From: a virus | DNA: 43,321 nucleotides | Reading direction: 5' to 3' (one strand) | Virus record (IMG/VR): IMGVR_UViG_3300044950_000235 | Location: 1 to 43,321 of that record | Shown: positions 10,101 through 18,629 of the stretch, piece by piece | How positions within the stretch are numbered: the stretch's first letter is position 1 | Layout of the letters: the number at the start of each line of letters is the position of its first letter | Notes under the pieces: model-generated | Databases searched by the model: none | What the model saw: the letters and a program-made list of their open reading frames with translations, nothing else | What the model was told of the DNA's origin: nothing | Translations under genes and position numbers: made by a program

Positions 10101-13100
10101 CCTCTGGTTTACCCGCTGGCGTAGTAACAATCGTAATGGGGTCAACTATCCCAGTTTCAGCAATGCTGGCTTTAAGCGCCGCATATTCGGGTGTGCTGGT
10201 GTTTGCTTTATTTCTTTGGTCAACACCGTCAAGCAAGGAAGTGTTAACTACTTCGACTGTGCCTTTTGTTTTGCTGGTGACGCCTTCCCACGGGGCTTTT
10301 GTTTCACTTTTTCCGGCAGGTTTTTCGGCACGCCGTACTTGTCCGCCCACTCTTTGGCTAACTTCGGCTTTTGGCTGAACAGAAACGCTTGTTGTGCTAG
10401 GCTCTTGAATGGCATTGGTTTTCTCCAGTTTGGCTAGTTTGACCGACAGTTCTTTTACCTGTCCGCTTTTGAACTTGACAGTAACCGTTGTGGCGTCACC
10501 AGTACCATCAAAACTCTGCACTACACCAGTACCCAGCTTGGGGTTCGTTACGGTGTCGCCTTTTTGCAGACCTTTACGATCAGTTTCCAGTTTAGCCCGA
10601 GCGTCGTCACGGGCTTTAATTGCTTCAGGGCTTAGTTTTTTCTTGTCCCCGTAATCTACTTCAGAGCCCAATGGAACTGCGCCAGCTTTGGCTTTAGGTG
10701 CTCGTTCAACTTGCCCTTTTTCTTTGGGGGTTGCTTCCAAAAGAGCGGCTTCCAGCTTGGCTCGTTCGGTTTCAATTAGTTCGTTGATGGCTGCAATAGC
10801 TTCTTGGTCGCCTTGCGCTTCAAACTCAGCAAGGGTAGCCCTAAGGGTTTCTTCGGCTTCCAGAGCCGCAGTTATTTTGGATGCAGCTCGGCCTTCTTCG
10901 CCTACCTTTGACCACTCACGCTCGGTGTCCATGCCAAAGCCAGCAGTTTCACCTTCTTCGGATTTAAAGCCTTCGTCAGACAAAGCAGAAGACAACGCTC
11001 GCGTCTGCTCTACTCGGGCTTCTTCCTCAAGGCGATCAATTTTTTCACTGGTTCTGCTAAGTTCTTTAGCAATACGCGCTTTTTCTTCTGGGGTCTTGGC
11101 TGCTTTGTACTCGTTACGCAGATTTTTAATCTCGGCTTCCAATTGCCCAATTTGTGTGTACTGGGCTTTGGTGTTGTCGTCCACCCCAAACAAGTTGAGT
11201 ACTTGGTCAGAGTCTAATCCTAAAGTTTTACCGGCAGCCACCAGCTCACTGGGGTTTCCAATTTTGCGAACACTGACTGGCTTTATTCCGTACCGAGCTG
11301 CAATGGCAGCAACAATTTCGGCTGAACCTTTTACGCGGTCGGCACGGAGTACAGTTAAATACGCACGCAAAATACCTGCATCACGCACTTTATCTTTTGA
11401 CTTGGCAAAGCGGGTGTCAATCAGTTTGGCTACCTGTTCATCGCTAAGGTCTCCAGAGTCAATGCGAGTGCCAGCATCTTCTTGGGCTTGCGCTTCTAGT
11501 TCTGCAGCGTTACCTGTTGCTCTAGCAATGGCTAGTCGATCTTCTGGGCTACGCAGCGGCTGTTGTCTAGACCCAGTAACTGGGGCTTCGTTTAAGTCAG
11601 TTGGAGCCGCAGTAGCTGCCCGCTGTCCCATTCCGGGAGTAACTGTAACTACACGTTTACGGCTAACCACTGGGCCGCTAGGAGCCGCAGTAAGCGCAGC
11701 CACATCAGGAGCAGACACATCAGGAGCAGACACTACAGGAGCGGCAGTCGCAATAGTATCGGTAGTGTCGGGAGTAGAAATTACACCGGTAGACTGTTCG
11801 CCACCGGTATCTGGAAGAAGGCTAACCGACGGAGCTGGGGCTCTAACGAGTCCGGCATTACTACCCACTGTGCTTCGGACTGCATTAGTTGATCCTGAAG
11901 GAGCCAGAGTTCCCGGGAGGACAGTACCCCCAGTTCCCACGCCAGTTGTAATTCCGGCTGCAGGTGCATTTGGTACGCTGACATTGGGAGTTCCTTTGCG
12001 TGCGTTGATAAGCGCAGAGTCAAGTAGCTGCTGGGCTCTCTCCAACCGCTTAAGAGTCATGGGCTTATCGCCAGCAAACTTCCATACATCAATCAGCAAA
12101 TCTGAATCTACAGGAATGCCGGACTGCTGTATCTCGCCGTAGAGTTGGAGAGCTTGTGGCGTTGGCACTACACCGAAGGTATCACGGAGTTCAATTGCGC
12201 GTGGGTCACGAACAATGGTCGCAGCAGCTTTACCTGTTCCGGCAGTAACTTCAGTAGAAGCGGGAGCTGTTAGGTCAATACCGCCAGTGTCTCGTTGGAA
12301 CTGTTCGCCCACGGAGAGTTCGCGCTCTAACCCAGTAACTGGGTCTTGTACGCGCTGGCCGGAGGGTTCGCTGTATGCGGCCTCAAATGTTTTTGCGTAG
12401 TCTTTGGCAGAAGAAGTACGGGTTAACCCTAAGTTCTGCTCAATTCTGTCTTTGATTGGGTCTGGTTCTGTAACTAATAAGTTACGTTCACCGCGTTTGC
12501 GTTCTTCTTCAAGCCGGGCTAGTGCGGCATTGCGAGTATCTTCTAACTGCAACTGGCTATCAAACCAGCTGTCTACGTCTTTCTCGGAAATCCCTTGGCG
12601 GCGAGCCTCGTTGATTACCATGTCGGTAGCTTGAGCCCGAATTTCTGTTGGGGTATCTTGTCCGTACAGGGCTTGTTTTAATTGCTCGGCGCGACGCGAA
12701 CGGCTTACATGTCCACCCAAAGCCAACGGGCCCAAGATGGCTGTTAGGCCAGCACCACCAAGAGCAGACTGCTTGGCGATATCTTCAAGGTCTTCTTCTT
12801 TTGCTCCGTAAGAGCGTTCAATCAGGGAAGTACCAACGTCCTGAGCCACCTCAGTAAGCGGCTGTACCGCCAAGTTGGTAGCGTAGGCTTTGGCAAGTGG
12901 CTTTACTATGGCGGTATCAGTTAATTTACTTGCCAGCCCACCAGTGGTTTTTCCAGTAAGACCAAATAAAGGCCCCGCAGCTCTGATAGCACGTCCGCCT
13001 ACAAAGCTACCTATGGCTTCACCACCACCTTGAAGGACGCCGACACGACGAGCAGCAGCAATAGCCTGTTCTTCGGGTATGCCTTGGTCTATGAGTTTTT

Positions 13101-13581
13101 GATACGTTTCTTGTGCGCTAGAAGTACCATAGAGCAAACCAGCTCCACCAACCATAGCTGCTTGACCAATTCCGGGGATAAATGCTAAAGGCGCAACGGA
13201 CAACGCTGGAGCAACACCGCGAGCGCCAGCAACAAGAGCTTGGCCAACAATACCGCGAGTTTTGTCACCCCGGGTATCTTGTTCGTATTCGGGTGCTCGG
13301 GCTTCGGCAGCCCGCTGCATCTCTAAGCCGTATTGGGGGGCAACACCTGTGTACTGAAGACCCTGCCCAACCATCTTTGGCAAGTCAACCATAGCACCAC
13401 CAGCAAGCTGACGGCCCATTTCACCAACAGTGCCCTTGGGTTTTAAACCAAAGTAGTCGGCGTTATCTTCAAACCGTTCTCCGGTTCTGCGACTGTATTC
13501 CCGTAGTAAGTCTTCATCGGAAAGCCCTTGGAGGTCTTTTGGAGCCGAATCTCTAAGTTCTCGGATTGTATATACAGCCAT
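4189..13581 (-). CDS. Giant polyvalent internal virion protein (ParB-like, L,D-transpeptidase, HELGH zincin)
   Basis: At 3130 residues, this gene fills over a fifth of the window. Approximate regions are: small hydrophobic Ala/Gly-rich segments at 110-300; a Thr/Ser/Val-rich linker at 540-650; a coiled coil at 800-865; a Tudor/CarD-like beta patch near 1005-1045; a ParB-like domain near 1105-1200 (GIVDPITIV, FEGNHRLQIA); a possible ADP-ribosyltransferase-like segment near 1287-1340 (YHAVRSDADLESI); a YkuD-type L,D-transpeptidase at about 1630-1790 (LFHSVW, then SFGCINVD); a zincin motif HHELGHIAD near 2047-2055; and a C-terminal helical part with hydrophobic stretches near 2840-2880. This matches large polyvalent proteins that enter the host with the DNA. 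Likely jobs are wall remodelling during entry and host-directed activities. It overlaps the upstream stop by 1 nt (TAATG). Confidence 0.82.
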   Translation of the reverse strand: MAVYTIRELRDSAPKDLQGLSDEDLLREYSRRTGERFEDNADYFGLKPKGTVGEMGRQLAGGAMVDLPKMVGQGLQYTGVAPQYGLEMQRAAEARAPEYEQDTRGDKTRGIVGQALVAGARGVAPALSVAPLAFIPGIGQAAMVGGAGLLYGTSSAQETYQKLIDQGIPEEQAIAAARRVGVLQGGGEAIGSFVGGRAIRAAGPLFGLTGKTTGGLASKLTDTAIVKPLAKAYATNLAVQPLTEVAQDVGTSLIERSYGAKEEDLEDIAKQSALGGAGLTAILGPLALGGHVSRSRRAEQLKQALYGQDTPTEIRAQATDMVINEARRQGISEKDVDSWFDSQLQLEDTRNAALARLEEERKRGERNLLVTEPDPIKDRIEQNLGLTRTSSAKDYAKTFEAAYSEPSGQRVQDPVTGLERELSVGEQFQRDTGGIDLTAPASTEVTAGTGKAAATIVRDPRAIELRDTFGVVPTPQALQLYGEIQQSGIPVDSDLLIDVWKFAGDKPMTLKRLERAQQLLDSALINARKGTPNVSVPNAPAAGITTGVGTGGTVLPGTLAPSGSTNAVRSTVGSNAGLVRAPAPSVSLLPDTGGEQSTGVISTPDTTDTIATAAPVVSAPDVSAPDVAALTAAPSGPVVSRKRVVTVTPGMGQRAATAAPTDLNEAPVTGSRQQPLRSPEDRLAIARATGNAAELEAQAQEDAGTRIDSGDLSDEQVAKLIDTRFAKSKDKVRDAGILRAYLTVLRADRVKGSAEIVAAIAARYGIKPVSVRKIGNPSELVAAGKTLGLDSDQVLNLFGVDDNTKAQYTQIGQLEAEIKNLRNEYKAAKTPEEKARIAKELSRTSEKIDRLEEEARVEQTRALSSALSDEGFKSEEGETAGFGMDTEREWSKVGEEGRAASKITAALEAEETLRATLAEFEAQGDQEAIAAINELIETERAKLEAALLEATPKEKGQVERAPKAKAGAVPLGSEVDYGDKKKLSPEAIKARDDARAKLETDRKGLQKGDTVTNPKLGTGVVQSFDGTGDATTVTVKFKSGQVKELSVKLAKLEKTNAIQEPSTTSVSVQPKAEVSQRVGGQVRRAEKPAGKSETKAPWEGVTSKTKGTVEVVNTSLLDGVDQRNKANTSTPEYAALKASIAETGIVDPITIVTTPAGKPEVFEGNHRLQIARELEIKKIPVVLHSLINRSESRPVAGIKPSSLFAKEIKTDTEQAAESWDLVVAEYPEAPKFADLTAAQQKEFVGFGPDNWTADDVKTELVKLAKVSVKSTSTTKDLTAKTVLDMSKYVYHAVRSDADLESIMRDGIKPGTNVSTTKDGQAFSGEGDTILVLPKVEAGVTSKGYQTDSVVTNAVFPVAILKDTLLTQEGTKEDTLDKLAAKYEQVDSALAKFDKTLGITAEERLKIIVSAEGKSGNREAAKLAFGDFYDRITQLSREQDKIFKEMDRAESLPDSPASPAKQYAKYGLPLYTLSIDYNEATNGNTLKVTDEFNIIDVESRIIDETIKPQVLALPAPAIQQLEKHYGVKSDTAEFLARVKADVILYATKGAEAVAGAIRSTIKAIHAGVLSVAMIFNPMQMAGNSELIIMAPKTVAQTVQVKADVPAQAKAKMSASAQQVYETLYPAIKDRLVSQDKFMVITDKQTANVFIFKPDGSLFLQKKVLVGRTVGDFYKGNTDKVQNRITPAGLFTMGLRDAKRSEGEAYTAGDYDFGKVFVLDKAIDGEYSVTLFHSVWTKETDAKQRLAALNKEGAGDSRYSFGCINVDKATFKSLTENNMAQMDGAALFIVPDKAELTGEFLTGATAQNKSGKDDLTRTTFTPKTKTTTSVVPNAKTTTVDRTQVGKEENVTTAQIRRMEREKPKQLFATDLYLGKENVAGQPEFGRELRNPVTLANGTRLDGFTSQDQSVFSGYDRNGERITVSQESINPSDIVSSRDSNRTANALKSALSTQASAIRQLERGDTVEVKAEGLKFDGLITDVESLRRSPGVDAALRHYETNGMQSVIDGVETWMIAPDTVDFDAAIMMVDGKQTVAVRSGVLVDRTKSEWAIHHELGHIADNAFGENGIHSSQPEFNLQVKDNRIIARGAVAIEIAEYATNNPDSDFATTFKYPLDRSKNSKLTSDEVRLEMFAQLWAMFNTPGGNSFLEENLPKAFAFMEITDATTKQAESSTAAQAAARTPVKERGPQAPSNRGGSGLSNPLQPNRPRFLNRPDQGLVQKNIAKLPQALQQPVRNSLAALGDFAGKGLDKLVFTSDLVNRAVAGGLTSARNFADLISASKSEAREAERTVEKIADMYALVPEQDRGIGPSSFNQFLFDSTRETKWGYGKYRDDVMGDRFDALAPETQKLVKAIFEHGSTVLSQKKKVVIDSAVSEYDAMIKSAQDMGDKEAEGKLKGEKVSTLKRFDTLFKVRDGLPYAPIKRTGSHVVIAKSAEYAAAEQRKDKVALAKLENDGDHYHVSFTDGKWDARTLQSQLQDQGFFESVDIAERDTVADELFGGASSLRELTKMRAKVEGNLQAGDKSASKLLSIVSQMYLEALAEGSARKSEMRRRGVAGELDMLQSFAQQGRADAQFMASVKYNPQVQDALQQMRNQAKTGDRARRSELLNELSKRYMQSMDYSPNPWLNKLTRMSSVYFLATSPAYYLQNLTQPWIMSVPAMAGRHDYTAASAALFKAYTELGPVMRSAKLLKQQFDFAQVPADVRNAIKTLADQGKIDIGLDSEIGEFRIEGQGAIREKFNAVDKALRLAVQKVESVNRLSTAMAAYRLEFAKTKDEAKATEYAGRILTETHGDYTSFNAPRAFNNPVGKVALQFRKFQLIQLAFHAKLIKDAFTNPAERAAALRTLGYSLAHTGVLAGAMGLPGYAALSWIIGAMFGDDDEDYNLTQEIRKAIGDEDISNMVLRGTPTLLGADISGKVGAGNMLSVLPFNNADITTRAGLFQTVGTLVGGASLGMTANMVDGLGLMLAGDWHKGIERTMPKGVGDAMKAYRMQTEGMTRRNGDVILPAEDISAMAGLLQLFGIQPVKQAVVYERQQNIRDQDQKFQSRATQIKNEYVKAVKGRDTEAAAEARAAWAKLQATRVEKGYTRQPLSILLRAPQEQAKRERDTRGGVQFNKANKRAVTEEATL

Positions 13582-15140
13582 TAGAAACTTCCGTTAATTG
13601 ATCTCTGTCCTGACGGCAGTAACCCCCGTGGAGGCACTCCAAGTGTTGGCGGATTATATACAGGAGCGGGTCTATTGGGTGTAACTAAGTTGCGCAAATC
13701 TAAAAGTTGTTGACCTTCCGGTGTGGCAGTTTGCAACGCTGTTTTTGCTTTGGTAGGAGGAGCCGCAGCGGGAGCAGCAGGGAATGCCGGTTTACCGCCT
13801 CCGCCGCCAACAAACTTCTCTACCCGGTACTTTTTGGCTAAGGCATCTCGTTCTGCCGGAGAAGCGTCTTCGGGAAGTTCGGCTAAAGCTTTTGCGTACG
13901 CACTGTAGTTAATTTTATCTACGTCGTTCATGGTCTGATTGGGGTTGCTTTTAGGCGTAAGTCCTACGAGCGTTGACTTTTCCTCATCAGTAAGTTTTCT
14001 GTCCAGAACTTTTTCTATGTCAGTTATTTTTTTCTGGATATCTTTAGTATTTTCGCGGCCTCCCCCAGCATAGTAATCTCCCATGCGGTTATCTTTATTG
14101 GCGCTAGCTTCTTTAGCTTTAATACCTGCTTCTTTTTCGCGTAGGGCTAGTTTCCACTCAGCTACATTTGCTGGGTCTTGGGCAGCTTTGTTTAAGTACG
14201 CCGTAGCTAAGTCAGCATTTGTAAAGCTCTCGGTGCGAATTACCTTTGTTGGCTCTGCGTCGCTGACAAGGTTAAGAATAATTTCTCCCTTGGCCCCTAC
14301 GCCTTTGATGAAGTGTGTTCCATCGCCGAAGCGTTTGTCTTCTTTGTGCAGTTTTAAAAGGCCGTCTAGGTCTTTACCCTTTGTGGCTTTTTTGATATCC
14401 AAGTCAAATTGCTCTAACTCCAGCTTGTCCAACCCAGTCATTTTTGTAACTACGTCAAACTGTTGGCTCCGGTTTAGGTTGTAAGTAGCAGCAAGTTCTT
14501 TAAGTTTGTCTGCGGCAGGAGGAGCTCCTGTTTCTTGTTGGTGTGCGCTAACAGCATTTTCAAAGGCAAGCATATTGCTGTCTTCTTTTTCTTTGCGTTC
14601 CGCAGCGGTCAACTCTAATTCGCCTTTTTTAAGGCCTTGTTTGAGGCGTTGTTCCTCCAGCGGACGCATCTTGGCTTTGTAGTCCAACTCATCAGCGTCC
14701 GCAAGCATCTGAGCCGCCCTAACTGGGTCGCCGTAAGCACCAACGATACGAGCAGCTTCGCGCATCTGCAGACCCTGCAACTTCATTGGCTCCATTGCAC
14801 CAGCAACGGTAGTACCTTTGTAACGCTGAACTTGCTGTGGCGCTATGTCCGTTTGGATAAGTGGGCCCGCTGTCCCTTCTGGAAAAGCTAAACCCTGTTT
14901 TGGCGTGTATCGCAATGTTGGCACTTGGCCTTCAGCCCCGGGCATAGCCGACACATCGTACAGCCCGGAGTCTTGAAAACTCTGAATTTTTTGCTGCCCT
15001 TCTGGGGTGTAGTCGAGGAAACTTTCTGCGGGGTTAAACGCTTGGGCAAGTTCCTCGCGTTGGTTGCGCTCGCGCATGGCCTGACCAAGTTGGAGTCCGG
15101 CTTGTAGTCCGCCGGAAAGACCTTTAAAAAAATCAGCCAT
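13581..15140 (-). CDS. Putative internal virion protein (519 aa)
   Basis: This mostly helical, charged protein starts MADFFKGLSGGLQAGLQLGQAMRE. That Gly/Ala/Leu-rich N-terminus, followed by a long alpha-helical Gln/Glu/Lys-rich body and a Pro/Ala-rich C-terminus, is common in proteins ejected through podovirus tails. It lies between a second internal-type protein and the giant polyvalent protein, the usual cluster of ejection proteins. No catalytic motif was seen. A GGGGGK stretch near residue 445 looks like a flexible linker. The family could not be named, so the role is inferred from layout and position. Confidence 0.65.
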   Translation of the reverse strand: MADFFKGLSGGLQAGLQLGQAMRERNQREELAQAFNPAESFLDYTPEGQQKIQSFQDSGLYDVSAMPGAEGQVPTLRYTPKQGLAFPEGTAGPLIQTDIAPQQVQRYKGTTVAGAMEPMKLQGLQMREAARIVGAYGDPVRAAQMLADADELDYKAKMRPLEEQRLKQGLKKGELELTAAERKEKEDSNMLAFENAVSAHQQETGAPPAADKLKELAATYNLNRSQQFDVVTKMTGLDKLELEQFDLDIKKATKGKDLDGLLKLHKEDKRFGDGTHFIKGVGAKGEIILNLVSDAEPTKVIRTESFTNADLATAYLNKAAQDPANVAEWKLALREKEAGIKAKEASANKDNRMGDYYAGGGRENTKDIQKKITDIEKVLDRKLTDEEKSTLVGLTPKSNPNQTMNDVDKINYSAYAKALAELPEDASPAERDALAKKYRVEKFVGGGGGKPAFPAAPAAAPPTKAKTALQTATPEGQQLLDLRNLVTPNRPAPVYNPPTLGVPPRGLLPSGQRSINGSF

Positions 15141-15142
15141 TT

Positions 15143-15979
15143 TTACTTGCCCCCAAACAGTGTTTTAACCGCAGCACCACCGGCAGGGCTGCCCATGTAA
15201 GCACCAACCCCCATACCAACGATGGAAGCAAACGGATCGGCTTTACTCTGGTCGGTGTTGTACACGCTAGTCTGCGAGTTGAGAATATTTCCTGCGCCTT
15301 GGATACCCATCTGGCCTCCAGCAAGCGAAGTACCAACTCCACGTCCGTAAGCATCAGAGAATTGATTACCGGGAGCCATAGCAGAATTGAGTCCTGAACT
15401 ACCTGCACCAGTAGCTCCTTGGTATGCAGCAGTAGAAGCCCCAGTGAGTCCGCGACCGAGACCAGTAACGTCCATTTTGCGTGCCCAGCCAAGCTGGTCG
15501 GCTTGCATACGAGCTCCGGTTTGTGCTCCAGCTCCCATAGAGGCAAGCGCTAACGCGTTCTGGTTACCCATAGCAAGGGCATTACCTGAGCCGGGGCCAA
15601 TGCCGCGACGAGAAAGGTCTCGCCCACTTACCGCTTGCGCGTTACCAAAAGCTCTAGCGACGTCAGCAGCCGCTTGAGACCCTAACTGCTCTTTGTACGC
15701 AGCCGTATCAAAATTCATGGCGTCCGCCACCAGCCCCTTTTCAACCGGTCGGAACGTATTTACGTTGTAGTCGTAGTAATCCTTGGCTTGGCTCATTTGC
15801 TGCTCTTGTGCAGCAAGCTGGGACTCTGATACCTGCTTAGCAAGTGGCTGCATTTCAGCATACTGCTTCTCAGCAAATGCTTGTTGCCTATTACCTAGTT
15901 TTTCTGCAACATCAACACCACGTTGAGTCGCTGCAGCCATCGCGGTATAGTCTGGCGCTGGGGCCGATTTTCCACCCAT
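15143..15979 (-). CDS. Putative internal virion protein (278 aa, T7 gp14-like layout)
   Basis: The protein starts MGGKSAPAPDY, a start style common in podovirus internal core proteins. It then has a long amphipathic helix rich in Gln and Ala (about 15-90) and a Gly/Ala/Ser-rich C-terminal half with a hydrophobic segment near the end (VGMGVGAYMGSPAGG). Such proteins are carried inside the capsid and form part of the channel for DNA entry. AGGAG 6 nt before the ATG supports the start. It is followed 2 nt later by the 519-residue gene. Sequence similarity to T7 gp14 is not demonstrated; the comparison concerns size, composition and position. Confidence 0.65.
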   Translation of the reverse strand: MGGKSAPAPDYTAMAAATQRGVDVAEKLGNRQQAFAEKQYAEMQPLAKQVSESQLAAQEQQMSQAKDYYDYNVNTFRPVEKGLVADAMNFDTAAYKEQLGSQAAADVARAFGNAQAVSGRDLSRRGIGPGSGNALAMGNQNALALASMGAGAQTGARMQADQLGWARKMDVTGLGRGLTGASTAAYQGATGAGSSGLNSAMAPGNQFSDAYGRGVGTSLAGGQMGIQGAGNILNSQTSVYNTDQSKADPFASIVGMGVGAYMGSPAGGAAVKTLFGGK

Positions 15980-15982
15980 AAT

Positions 15983-16399
15983 CTACTCCTTACGTAACCA
16001 ACGACATCCGTCGGGCCACAAAACAAGAACATGCATATCAGCGCCGGGAGCGCCGTCTTTCATTACGAACTCTTCTACGAAACCTAAGTGCTTATCGAAC
16101 TCTATAATATGGGGCTCATTGCTGGGAACCATACCTGTCAACCGTTTAAGCCCGCACTGGTGAAATGCGTAATCGCACACTGCTTGGAACAGAGGAACAA
16201 TGAGTTTGGTGTGTCGTGAAATTGCTATATGGCATGTCGCGTTTGCACCGTTAAAATTGTTCACTACTACTCCGGCAATAACATCACCGTTCTGGGTTAC
16301 ACCCATTGCGTAGAAACTACCCCAATCGGCTACTTGTCCCACTTGCTGGGCAACCCACGCCCCAATGCGTTCTTTCTGGTTGAATACAAGTTCTGCCAT
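15983..16399 (-). CDS. GNAT-fold acetyltransferase-like protein
   Basis: The 138-residue protein has the secondary-structure order of GNAT N-acetyltransferases: a beta strand with GVTQNGDVIAGVVVNNF, then CHIAISRHTKLIVPLFQAV leading into a helix, then the typical late motif GFVEEFVMKDG. The substrate is unknown. GNAT-like proteins occur next to internal virion protein genes in other podoviruses. No good Shine-Dalgarno sequence precedes the ATG at 16399. It sits between the small 64-residue gene and the internal virion proteins, so it is expressed late and may be packaged. Confidence 0.7.
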   Translation of the reverse strand: MAELVFNQKERIGAWVAQQVGQVADWGSFYAMGVTQNGDVIAGVVVNNFNGANATCHIAISRHTKLIVPLFQAVCDYAFHQCGLKRLTGMVPSNEPHIIEFDKHLGFVEEFVMKDGAPGADMHVLVLWPDGCRWLRKE

Positions 16400-16417
16400 A
16401 TGCGTATTATGGCCTAT

Positions 16418-16612
16418 CTACTGCAATCTATCTACTATTTCGTTAAGCCTAGCAATAACTTCTGCAAGCGTTGCTCCGGAACTTAAATGTTGAAACCTAG
16501 TTACGTTGCGTCCTTGTCCGGTTATGGCATCCAAATTTTGTTTTACCGAAGACAGCGCAAGGTCTAAATCTCCCTTACCGGTACGGACAGTGGGGATGGC
16601 AGCTTTGGTCAT
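16418..16612 (-). CDS. Small late protein (64 aa), unknown function
   Basis: The protein is helical in its C-terminal half (ATLAEVIARLNEIVDRLQ), which could form a short coiled coil. Its ATG overlaps the stop of the nozzle-like tail gene by 4 nt (ATGA), showing coupled translation and supporting reality despite its size. Similar short proteins sit between tail and internal virion genes in other podoviruses, where they may be assembly or tail-plug factors. That assignment is inferred from position only. Confidence 0.65.
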   Translation of the reverse strand: MTKAAIPTVRTGKGDLDLALSSVKQNLDAITGQGRNVTRFQHLSSGATLAEVIARLNEIVDRLQ

Positions 16613-18618
16613 GCGGATGTTTGAGATAGTTCAAATACAGATTCAGCTACTGTTATGGTATACACGTTGACGGAGGTATTTATACCCACGCTGTACACCT
16701 CGGTCAAGTAGCCAGCGGGCATACGGAACGGGCTAACCGAAGTTACGTTTTTGGTAAACACGGGTACATCCTTGGAGAACAACGTAAACTGAACCCGCTT
16801 GGGGGTATCTTGATCCACTGGAATAATATTACTTCCGTTGACCTCCATAGACAGGAGCTCCATACCGTTCAGGTGACCCGATACCGCATCAGCCCCCAGT
16901 GCTATAAGGGCTACGTTAGCGGCAATCTGCGTTGTATTGATAGGCACAATCGCAGAATAGTCAGCGTGAATCTGGGCTGTCGTAAAGTTCAGAGGCTTAG
17001 GTAGCTGGAAAGATGCGCTCAACCAATCGCTCTCGTAACTTTTCCCCCCATCGTAGTCCCACTGGTACAGTTTATTGGCCTTAGCTACATATAGCTTGCC
17101 GTCGTAGTCGTTGCGGTAGATATCTGTAACATAGTCGTCGACCTCAATAATGCTATCAGCCTCGGTTATGTCCAGAACAATCATACGGCTTTCGGCCCCC
17201 ACGTAGGCTGCGTAGTATTTGTTGTCGTGGAACGCCGCATCAAACGTCGACGGATTAAGCAATGACCACTCATCAATCCGGTACAAGTTACGAGTAATAC
17301 ACTCAACCCGCCCGGGAGCAATTAGCCACAAGCCGTCGTAACTGGGGTACAAGGCTCCACCACCAACATTGGCAATTCCGCGTTTAGCTACGCAAGGAGC
17401 GTAGGTTTCCAGCGTACTAGCGCTCATCCCTTGGGGGTCAGAGCCCGTGAACAGAACTGGGAACGTGTCAGTTAGCAAAATAACCGCATTGATAGATGGC
17501 ACTACAGCTACACCACGCCCGCTAAAAGAGTACCGATTACGGACTGGCCACGAGTACGGCATGTAGGGGTCACTGAAGCACAATTCGTTTTCAGCAATTC
17601 CAACCAAGCACCCGTTGGGGAGTGCGGCTATGCTTACCAAGTTCTTCGGTGGTGTAGAGGAGTCAGCAGTCGGAAGTACCTCACCCAAGTCAGCAGAAGT
17701 AACGGTATCCGCGTACGACGTTGTGGCTACAGCGACTTCACCAACATACAAAAATGTGCCCGCAGTACCGACAGTACGGTATATCCGTTTGACCATGCCA
17801 GTGACGTTGTGGGGTGCGTTTCTAGTCCAAGTCCCGCCGCTAGTGTATGTTTGAGCTGTTTGTAGAGCGACTTCAACGTAACTACTGGCTACATTTACAG
17901 TTAAAACACGATAAGAGGCGTTCAGGCTAGTCATCCCAACCACACTAGCAAAAGTCAAAGTATCGTACTGCTGTATGCCGAACACGGTATCTAGGGTGAT
18001 ACGAATTCGTCCAGTACCGGTAGTAGTGGCTCCGGTAATAGTTCCGGAGTTTGGTGGCGCTGTCTGCATGGACGCAACTGTCCACGTACCACTGGCGTTG
18101 CCCGTCACTATCGTAGATGGGGGAGACGGGGGAGATTCTTCTCCCAGAGTTGTAACGTATGTATATACATACGAGCGCGATTCCGTTGGAGCAGCTCCGC
18201 CAGCCACCGTCACACCTGCAGCCGTTGAGGGAGCCGAAACACCTAAAGCGAACCACGCCGTTGGGTACGGAGTCGCGCTAATAGCGGCCGTGTAGGTTGA
18301 CATTCGAGGTTCAAAGTTCTCCCCAGTAAAGTAGAACCGCCCTTCGGCATCGTTGGCAATCAGCGATTGCGCCACGTCCACGTCCGAATCCCAAGTCAAC
18401 CAGTTGGTCTCAAAAACTTCGTTCCTGTATACGCGATAGCGATTGGTAGTCTTAATATTTCCAGTAGTGGTAAACACCAGCCCCAACCCAGCAAGAGGGT
18501 CTAGGCGTCCGGAGGTTAACTTGCAGTTAAGAGCCCTAACCGCTTGGTTTGATTTAAGTAGGCGGTCGCTTGTACGGGGAACTTGTCCCCGAAACGCTTT
18601 GATGTTTATAGCAACCAT
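16609..18618 (-). CDS. Putative tail nozzle/tubular protein (669 aa)
   Basis: The start was set at the ATG at 18618 (MVAINIKAFRG), which has AAGG 7 nt upstream and follows the previous stop by 11 nt; a longer in-frame start at 18669 would run into the preceding gene. The protein is beta-rich with an Ig/fibronectin-like insertion (ESRSYVYTYVTTLGEESPPS, about 165-185) and repeated blade-like strands, as in tail tubular protein B or nozzle proteins of podoviruses. Those proteins form the distal tail that fibres attach to. Its position between a fibre module and the internal virion proteins agrees. The assignment is by layout, so another large tail protein is possible. Confidence 0.6.
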   Translation of the reverse strand: MVAINIKAFRGQVPRTSDRLLKSNQAVRALNCKLTSGRLDPLAGLGLVFTTTGNIKTTNRYRVYRNEVFETNWLTWDSDVDVAQSLIANDAEGRFYFTGENFEPRMSTYTAAISATPYPTAWFALGVSAPSTAAGVTVAGGAAPTESRSYVYTYVTTLGEESPPSPPSTIVTGNASGTWTVASMQTAPPNSGTITGATTTGTGRIRITLDTVFGIQQYDTLTFASVVGMTSLNASYRVLTVNVASSYVEVALQTAQTYTSGGTWTRNAPHNVTGMVKRIYRTVGTAGTFLYVGEVAVATTSYADTVTSADLGEVLPTADSSTPPKNLVSIAALPNGCLVGIAENELCFSDPYMPYSWPVRNRYSFSGRGVAVVPSINAVILLTDTFPVLFTGSDPQGMSASTLETYAPCVAKRGIANVGGGALYPSYDGLWLIAPGRVECITRNLYRIDEWSLLNPSTFDAAFHDNKYYAAYVGAESRMIVLDITEADSIIEVDDYVTDIYRNDYDGKLYVAKANKLYQWDYDGGKSYESDWLSASFQLPKPLNFTTAQIHADYSAIVPINTTQIAANVALIALGADAVSGHLNGMELLSMEVNGSNIIPVDQDTPKRVQFTLFSKDVPVFTKNVTSVSPFRMPAGYLTEVYSVGINTSVNVYTITVAESVFELSQTSA

Positions 18619-18629
18619 TGTGCGGCCTT

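Noticed and set aside
10688-12142. 484-codon open frame on the + strand inside the giant gene
   Set aside because: It is Ser/Ala/Arg-rich, has no domain or ribosome site, and is antisense to a well-supported gene; long antisense frames are a side effect of codon bias here.
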